Below, piece by piece: positions 43,861-47,697 of a stretch of DNA of 47,697 nt. The stretch is from positions 1-47,697 of the forward strand of contig PLRS01000070.1 of the NCBI GenBank assembly GCA_003164035.1, given 5' to 3'. Numbering within the stretch: position 1 is the first letter of the stretch; the number at the start of each line of letters is the position of its first letter. Under the pieces are notes generated by a model. The model ran no database searches. It saw only the letters and a list, made by a program, of their open reading frames with translations, and was not told the origin of the DNA. The stretch is from Bryobacterales bacterium. GTDB lineage: Bacteria > Acidobacteriota > Terriglobia > Bryobacterales > Bryobacteraceae. The position numbers and the translations under genes were made by a program.

Positions 43861-44439
43861 TCATAATCCGCCTTTCAACCCCAGCTCCTCCGCCCGCCCC
43901 TGCATCGCTTTCACGCAGAAATCGATGTGGTCGTCCAGAGGTACCCCCAGTTCCGCCGCGCTCTCGACGATATCCTGGCGGTTCACCGACCGGGCAAACG
44001 CCTTGTCCTTCATCTTCTTCTTCACCGACGCCACGTCCACCTCGAACACGCTCCGGTGCGGCTTCACGTAAGAGATGGCGGTGATGAAACCGGCCAGCTC
44101 ATCGCAGGCGTACAGGGTCTTTTCCAGCGCCGATTGTCTCGGAACCCCGGTGTGGTTGGAATGCGACAGGATGGCCCGCCGGATTTCCTCCTCCACCCCG
44201 CGCTCGGCCAGAATCGGCTCCCCCTTCCGCGGATGCTCTTCCAGCGTCGGATGAATCTCCCAGTCGAAGTCGTGCAGCAGCGCCGTCACCGACCACTGCC
44301 GCTCGTCCTCGCCCAGCTTTCTGGCATACGCCGCCACGCAAGTCTCCACCGCCAGCGCATGCTTCCGCAGGCTGTCGGACTGCGTGAATTCACATAGGAT
44401 CTTCCAGGCCACTTCGCGATCGGTCACGAAATTCATCAT
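43861..44439 (-). CDS. HD-domain phosphohydrolase
   Basis: 192 residues. The metal motif is split in the usual way: DSLRKHALAVETCVAAYARK (His), TALLHDFDWEIHPTLEEHP (HD) and RAILSHSNHTGV, with a later Asp in TLYACDELAGFITAISYVKP. This is a small HD/HDIG protein of the kind often annotated as hydrolase or phosphohydrolase. The substrate is unknown, with nucleotides or similar phosphates most common. Two adjacent ATGs (44439 and 44436) serve equally as start. No operon partner. Confidence 0.85.
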   Translation of the reverse strand: MMNFVTDREVAWKILCEFTQSDSLRKHALAVETCVAAYARKLGEDERQWSVTALLHDFDWEIHPTLEEHPRKGEPILAERGVEEEIRRAILSHSNHTGVPRQSALEKTLYACDELAGFITAISYVKPHRSVFEVDVASVKKKMKDKAFARSVNRQDIVESAAELGVPLDDHIDFCVKAMQGRAEELGLKGGL

Positions 44440-44575
44440 ATACCGCCCCGCGGGAGTTCTGAGAGTCGCCCCGGCTTTTCTTGCCCTCCCTTTATCAGTC
44501 CTTCACGTCTTGGCGTGGCCCCCAAGCATGCTGCCTTCGTGGTCTGTAGAGATTCAATGGGCACGCGAAGCGCCC

Positions 44576-45013
44576 TCAGGCGTGGTCCGCCCACGGATCG
44601 TAGCTGCCCACGCTCCACAGGTGTCCTTCCGGATCGCGGCACGCAAAGGCCCGTCCTCCGTAACCCATATCGGCGATCTCCATCACCATCTCCGCGCCGG
44701 CGGCTTTGGCCATGGCGTAAATGCCGTCGCAATCGGAGACGATCAAACACGGCGCCTGTGTCTCCACTCCCCCCACCTCGTCCGGTTGCCGTATCCGCTC
44801 GGCGTTAGGTGTCCCCTTGTTCACCGAGCCCAACATCACCATGCCGTTGCCGAACACGAGCTGCGCGTGCGCAATGCTCCCATCGGGGTTGGGATACACC
44901 GCATGTTTCTCAAAACCGAACGCCCGGCATAGCCACTCGATGGCTGCCGGCGCATCCCGATACCGCAACCCCGGAATCACCGTCGATCGGCACTCTTTTG
45001 CAAACGTCGACAT
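44576..45013 (-). CDS. VOC (glyoxalase/bleomycin-resistance) family protein
   Basis: 145 residues from ATG 45013, with an excellent ribosome site (gaggagg). VIPGLRYRDAPAAIEWLCRA, FGFEKHAVYPNPDGSIAHAQ, LVFGNGMVMLGSV and GGRAFACRDPEGHLWSVGSY are typical of the VOC fold, with metal-ligand candidates His and Glu in IAHAQ and RDPEGH. The family includes glyoxalase, drug-binding and dioxygenase members, and the substrate is not evident. The AraC-type regulator gene lies upstream in the same direction (90 bases), so it may control this gene. Confidence 0.85.
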   Translation of the reverse strand: MSTFAKECRSTVIPGLRYRDAPAAIEWLCRAFGFEKHAVYPNPDGSIAHAQLVFGNGMVMLGSVNKGTPNAERIRQPDEVGGVETQAPCLIVSDCDGIYAMAKAAGAEMVMEIADMGYGGRAFACRDPEGHLWSVGSYDPWADHA

Positions 45014-45103
45014 AAGACATCCTCCTCGCTGAGATCCAACCCGTCCATTCTCGCGCAACCTCACGCCCCTTGCCTTGGAAAAATCGGAACTGCCGCCCGG
45101 GCT

Positions 45104-45916
45104 CTATTCGATAGGGATATGATTCGCCCACCGGCTCCGCCGCGCCGAATAGGTAGTCGCATCAATGCCGGAAAATGCCCGGAATTCGTTGGCGAAGTGC
45201 GACTGGTCGTAGTAGCCGCACTCCACCGCCAACTCCGCCCAGCGCATATCCGCGCCTTCATGCAATTGCCGGACCGCGCGCTGAAAACGCCGGATACGGC
45301 ACCACACCTTGGGCGCAAGGCCCACCTGTTCGCGGAAAACCTGCGAGAAGCGGCGCACGCTCCAACCCGCCTCCTCCGCCACCCGTTGGACGCTGGCAGG
45401 CACCGGGCCCCGCCCCAACCGGTGCAGCGCGAATTTCACCGCCTCGTTCCGGAAAAGTCGGGCTCGAAAAGTCTCCAGTAAGAAGCCTTCCAATGCACCA
45501 AGCTTCGTGCCCGGATCGGGGATCTCGCGCAACCGGTCGCGCAGCGTTCTTGCCGCAGATCCCCAGGCATCTTCCAATGACACGGAATGCTCGCTGAAAA
45601 CGTCGACGGCGTCGGGCGAGAAAGCCGCAAACCCGCCGGGCCTGAAGTTAATTCCGATCAGGTCCGCCATGTCGGAGGTGTCTATGATTTCATAGGCCGA
45701 TCGCGCCCCCACCACCAGAGAAGGCGGTAACGCGCGCTCCGGGCCATTCTCCGGACACTCCCAAACGAAGTCCCGCGCCAGGTTGACGATCACCTCCACC
45801 GAGCCGCCGGGCAGAACCCGTTCGCGCCGGTGCCCCACCCGCGGCGCGCGGGCATACCAGAGCAGGCGAACACACTCGCTCAACGGAGCGGCCGGCGTGC
45901 GCTCGATGTAGATCAC
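45104..45916 (-). CDS. AraC family regulator with N-terminal sensory domain
   Basis: 270 residues. The N-terminal part (LSECVRLLWYARAPRVGHRR, ERVLPGGSVEVIVNLARDF, GINFRPGGFAAF) is the DUF6597-like ligand domain. The C-terminal HTH_18 pair lies in about 170-265: PASVQRVAEEAGWSVRRFSQ followed by VFREQVGLAPKVWCRIRRFQ, then WAELAVECGYYDQSHFANEF and RAFSGIDATTYSA. It should bind DNA as an activator. The VOC gene behind it is the nearest candidate target. Start ATG 45916. Confidence 0.9.
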   Translation of the reverse strand: MIYIERTPAAPLSECVRLLWYARAPRVGHRRERVLPGGSVEVIVNLARDFVWECPENGPERALPPSLVVGARSAYEIIDTSDMADLIGINFRPGGFAAFSPDAVDVFSEHSVSLEDAWGSAARTLRDRLREIPDPGTKLGALEGFLLETFRARLFRNEAVKFALHRLGRGPVPASVQRVAEEAGWSVRRFSQVFREQVGLAPKVWCRIRRFQRAVRQLHEGADMRWAELAVECGYYDQSHFANEFRAFSGIDATTYSARRSRWANHIPIE

Positions 45917-45950
45917 AGATTCCTACCATACAACAGGCCGGGCCGGCCTG

Positions 45951-46037
45951 GAAACCGCTCCGTCACGGTTTCGTCTAGGTAAGCGATTGAAAACACGTGG
46001 CGCCCGTAACCGAGCCGCGACCGCGAGGGAGCGGTTT
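45951..46037. repeat. Family A palindrome, copy 6
   Basis: The right half ggcgcccgtaaccgagccgc followed by gaccgcgagggagcggttt is nearly identical to the copy at 9031. The left half (gaaaccgctccgtcacggtt, tcgtctaggtaagcg) has drifted. It lies between the divergent AraC and vapB genes. Confidence 0.78.
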
Positions 46038-46097
46038 GTCGCGCCGGAACTACCGTCGACCCGAGAGCCGCGGCTGTGATGTATGATGCGTGATGCT

Positions 46098-46328
46098 ATG
46101 CGGACCACCCTTGTGATCGACGACGACGTACTGGCTGCCGCCAAGGAATTGGCGGCGGCCGAGCGGAAAAGCGTGGGAACGGTGATCTCTTCGCTGGCCA
46201 GGCGGGCCTTGCGTCCGGCGGAATCCGGCCGCCGGACTCGCAACGGCGTGCCTCTCCTGCCGGTCCGTCCCGGTGCCCCGCCGGTGACCTCCGAGCTGGT
46301 ACATCAGCTCCGTGAGGAGTTGCCTTGA
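46098..46328 (+). CDS. vapB: VapB-type (CopG/RHH-like) antitoxin
   Basis: 76 residues. MRTTLVIDDDVLAAAKELAA followed by AERKSVGTVISSLARRALRP is the usual start of VapB antitoxins, and the tail RTRNGVPLLPVRPGAPPVT with SELVHQLREELP fits toxin binding. ATG 46098 is chosen over an ATG 15 bases earlier. Its stop overlaps the start of a strongly shortened vapC, so the antitoxin persists without a working toxin. Confidence 0.85.
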   Translation: MRTTLVIDDDVLAAAKELAAAERKSVGTVISSLARRALRPAESGRRTRNGVPLLPVRPGAPPVTSELVHQLREELP

Positions 46329-46486
46329 TTCGCTTTCCGCTCGATGTGAACGTGCTGATCGCCCTCATCGATCCGGCGCACGTCCAGCACGACCGCGCCC
46401 ATGGCGGGCAGTTGGCCACCTTCGACGGCCATTTGGTTACGGATGCAGTTGTCAACGGTTTCGAGGCGCTTCATCGAATCGGCTAA
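46325..46486 (+). pseudogene. vapC: VapC PIN-domain toxin remnant with large in-frame internal deletion
   Basis: From TTG 46325 only 53 residues remain. The first part, MIRFPLDVNVLIALIDPAHV followed by QHDRAHG, is the normal PIN N-terminus with the first catalytic Asp. It then joins directly to GQLATFDGHLVTDAVVNGFE and ALHRIG, which is the normal PIN C-terminus. About 85-90 middle residues of the usual 140 are gone, including the conserved Glu and Asp. The frame stays open, so this is a deletion and not a frameshift. The product cannot form a PIN active site. It could bind VapB but not cut RNA. Confidence 0.85.
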
Positions 46487-46497
46487 CAGGCGTTGCC

Positions 46498-47697
46498 TTA
46501 TGCCGCCACCGCCGTCACTAGCATGATGACGGAGGCGATCAGCATCACACCAGCGCACGTCCATCCAAGCCAGCGAAGCAGGGCCCCGTTTCGGTGTTCA
46601 CCCATGACGTCGGCCCTGCTGGTGAGCAGCACAACCAGAACCAGCAGAGGCGGCGCCAACGCTCCATTGAGCACAGCGGACCAGAAGAGCATTTTGACGG
46701 CGTTCAGGCCCGCGTAATCCAGGCCGAGGCCAAGCGCCATGGCAACCGCAATCACACCATAGAAGCCGTGAGCCAGAGGAGGATGCACCTCCAGCGAGCC
46801 AACCCAATCGGCCGCTTCGGCGATCGCGTAAGCACAAGATCCGGCTAAGACGGGGACTCCCAGCATGCCGGCGCCGAGCAAACCCAGGCTGAAGAGCCAG
46901 TACGCGCCGGCGCCTGCCAAAGGCCGCAGCGCCTCGGCGGCCTCGCGTGCTGTGGATATGGTCGTGTTGCCGTGCGCGTGCAGGGTGGCGGCTGCCGTGA
47001 GAATGATGAAGTACATCACCAGGTTCGAAAAGAACATGCCGGTAAGGACATCGTTCCGCAAGCCGCGAAGATCCCGGTGGGACGCGCCTTCGCGCTGTGC
47101 GACGATCGATTTGCCCGCGGCGATATCCTCCTCAACTTCCTGCGCGGCCTGCCAAAAGAAGAGGTATGGCGAGATGGTAGTTCCCAGGATGCCGACCAGT
47201 GTCGCCCAATACGCACCGGTCCATTGCACATGGGGAATCAGGGTCGCCCGAACCACGGCGGACCAGTTCGGGTGCGCGAAGAATGCCGCGGCGATGTAGG
47301 CAAACAAGGCGAGCGTGAGCCATTTGAAAATCCGGGCGATGACACGATAACTGGTCCAGAACAGCAGGCATACCAGCAGGAGCGCGTACGCGGGCGTCCA
47401 GTAGAGCGACCTAACCCCGGTGAGAAGTTGCATGACGTCAGCCATACCGCCGAGATCCGCGGCGATGTTGACGATATTGGCGACGAGGAGCAGCGCACAG
47501 GCGCCCCATAATATCCACCGCGGATAGCGTACTCGAATCACGCCGGCCAACCCGAGCCCGGTGACCATGCCGAGACGGGCACACATGATTTGGACCGCCG
47601 CCATCAATGGGAAAGAGAGGATCGCGGTCCACAAGAGCGAGTAGCCGAACGCGGCGCCGGTAACCGAATAGGTCGCGATGCCGGATGGGTCGTCATC
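46498..47697 (-). CDS. Nramp-like divalent-metal transporter, 5' end missing, atypical motifs
   Basis: About 399 residues are visible in an open frame that continues off the window (the true start lies beyond 47697). At least ten membrane helices are clear, for example TAILSFPLMAAVQIMCARLG, WILWGACALLLVANIVNIAA, LTGMFFSNLVMYFIILTAAA and LVLVVLLTSRADVMGEHRNG. The fold and order match Nramp (SLC11) proteins. The metal site differs: the first helix reads DDDPSGIATYS where classical members have DPGN, and helix 6 reads GTTISPYLFFWQ where they have an MPH motif. A substrate other than Mn2+/Fe2+ is therefore possible. It faces the vapB remnant. Confidence 0.82.
   Translation of the reverse strand, partial: DDDPSGIATYSVTGAAFGYSLLWTAILSFPLMAAVQIMCARLGMVTGLGLAGVIRVRYPRWILWGACALLLVANIVNIAADLGGMADVMQLLTGVRSLYWTPAYALLLVCLLFWTSYRVIARIFKWLTLALFAYIAAAFFAHPNWSAVVRATLIPHVQWTGAYWATLVGILGTTISPYLFFWQAAQEVEEDIAAGKSIVAQREGASHRDLRGLRNDVLTGMFFSNLVMYFIILTAAATLHAHGNTTISTAREAAEALRPLAGAGAYWLFSLGLLGAGMLGVPVLAGSCAYAIAEAADWVGSLEVHPPLAHGFYGVIAVAMALGLGLDYAGLNAVKMLFWSAVLNGALAPPLLVLVVLLTSRADVMGEHRNGALLRWLGWTCAGVMLIASVIMLVTAVAA

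Overview
The window reads as one contig from a soil acidobacterium of the Bryobacter/Solibacter type. This rests on four things: high GC content, a secreted TIGR03435-type 'soil-associated' protein, a PadR + ADOP-type permease pair, and an HTH/SEC-C protein of a kind common in that group, together with many dispersed palindromic repeats. No rRNA, tRNA, CRISPR array, phage gene or transposase was seen. The taxonomic call is inference from gene content.

Layout. 1-5.4 kb: 3' end of an RNase E/G gene, then a decayed accessory zone (frameshifted small Cys protein, vapB plus frameshifted vapC, TIGR03435 protein with an eroded C-terminus, M10-type metalloprotease, frameshifted zinc-ribbon/RDD membrane protein). 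5.4-9.0 kb: trpD (-) diverging from sucC-sucD-ndk (+). 9.0-12.2 kb: padR and a large ADOP-type permease. 12.2-17.75 kb (-): a compact chemotaxis operon read as cheA, an unrecognised helical protein, a stand-alone di-iron oxygen-binding (ODP-like) protein, a soluble chemoreceptor and cheV. 18.0-24.8 kb (-): a housekeeping run of a Trm112-like protein, a heptosyltransferase-like GT9, an MsbA-like ABC exporter, yicC, gmk, rpoZ, coaBC and a family 4 uracil-DNA glycosylase. 24.9-31.1 kb: accessory genes including brnTA, an orphan frameshifted hicB, hydrolases and small unknown proteins. 31.1-39.5 kb: a 5'-nucleotidase-like metallophosphatase, a KdsD/KpsF sugar isomerase, secreted GH29 fucosidase + sulfatase, a small secreted protein, an S10 carboxypeptidase-like protein and a histidine phosphatase. 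39.5-47.7 kb: a DUF1778-GNAT toxin-antitoxin pair with a clear promoter/operator, a Slt-type lytic transglycosylase with an overlapping GAF-like gene, HD, VOC and AraC proteins, a vapB with an internally deleted vapC, and a 5'-truncated Nramp-like transporter.

The most interesting functional unit is the chemotaxis operon. It pairs CheA/CheV with a separate ODP-like oxygen sensor, a soluble PAS receptor whose CZB-like tail has lost its zinc ligands, and an all-helical partner of unknown function. The most interesting non-coding signal is a set of dispersed palindromes. A roughly 90-bp hairpin (family A) occurs six times, and at 17.8 kb it sits inside a second palindrome whose uninterrupted form is present at 43.8 kb, so an empty and a filled site occur in one window. 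Two further hairpin families (B and C) occur between genes. All the indels I could infer lie in accessory genes and none in housekeeping genes, which favours real gene decay over random sequencing error.
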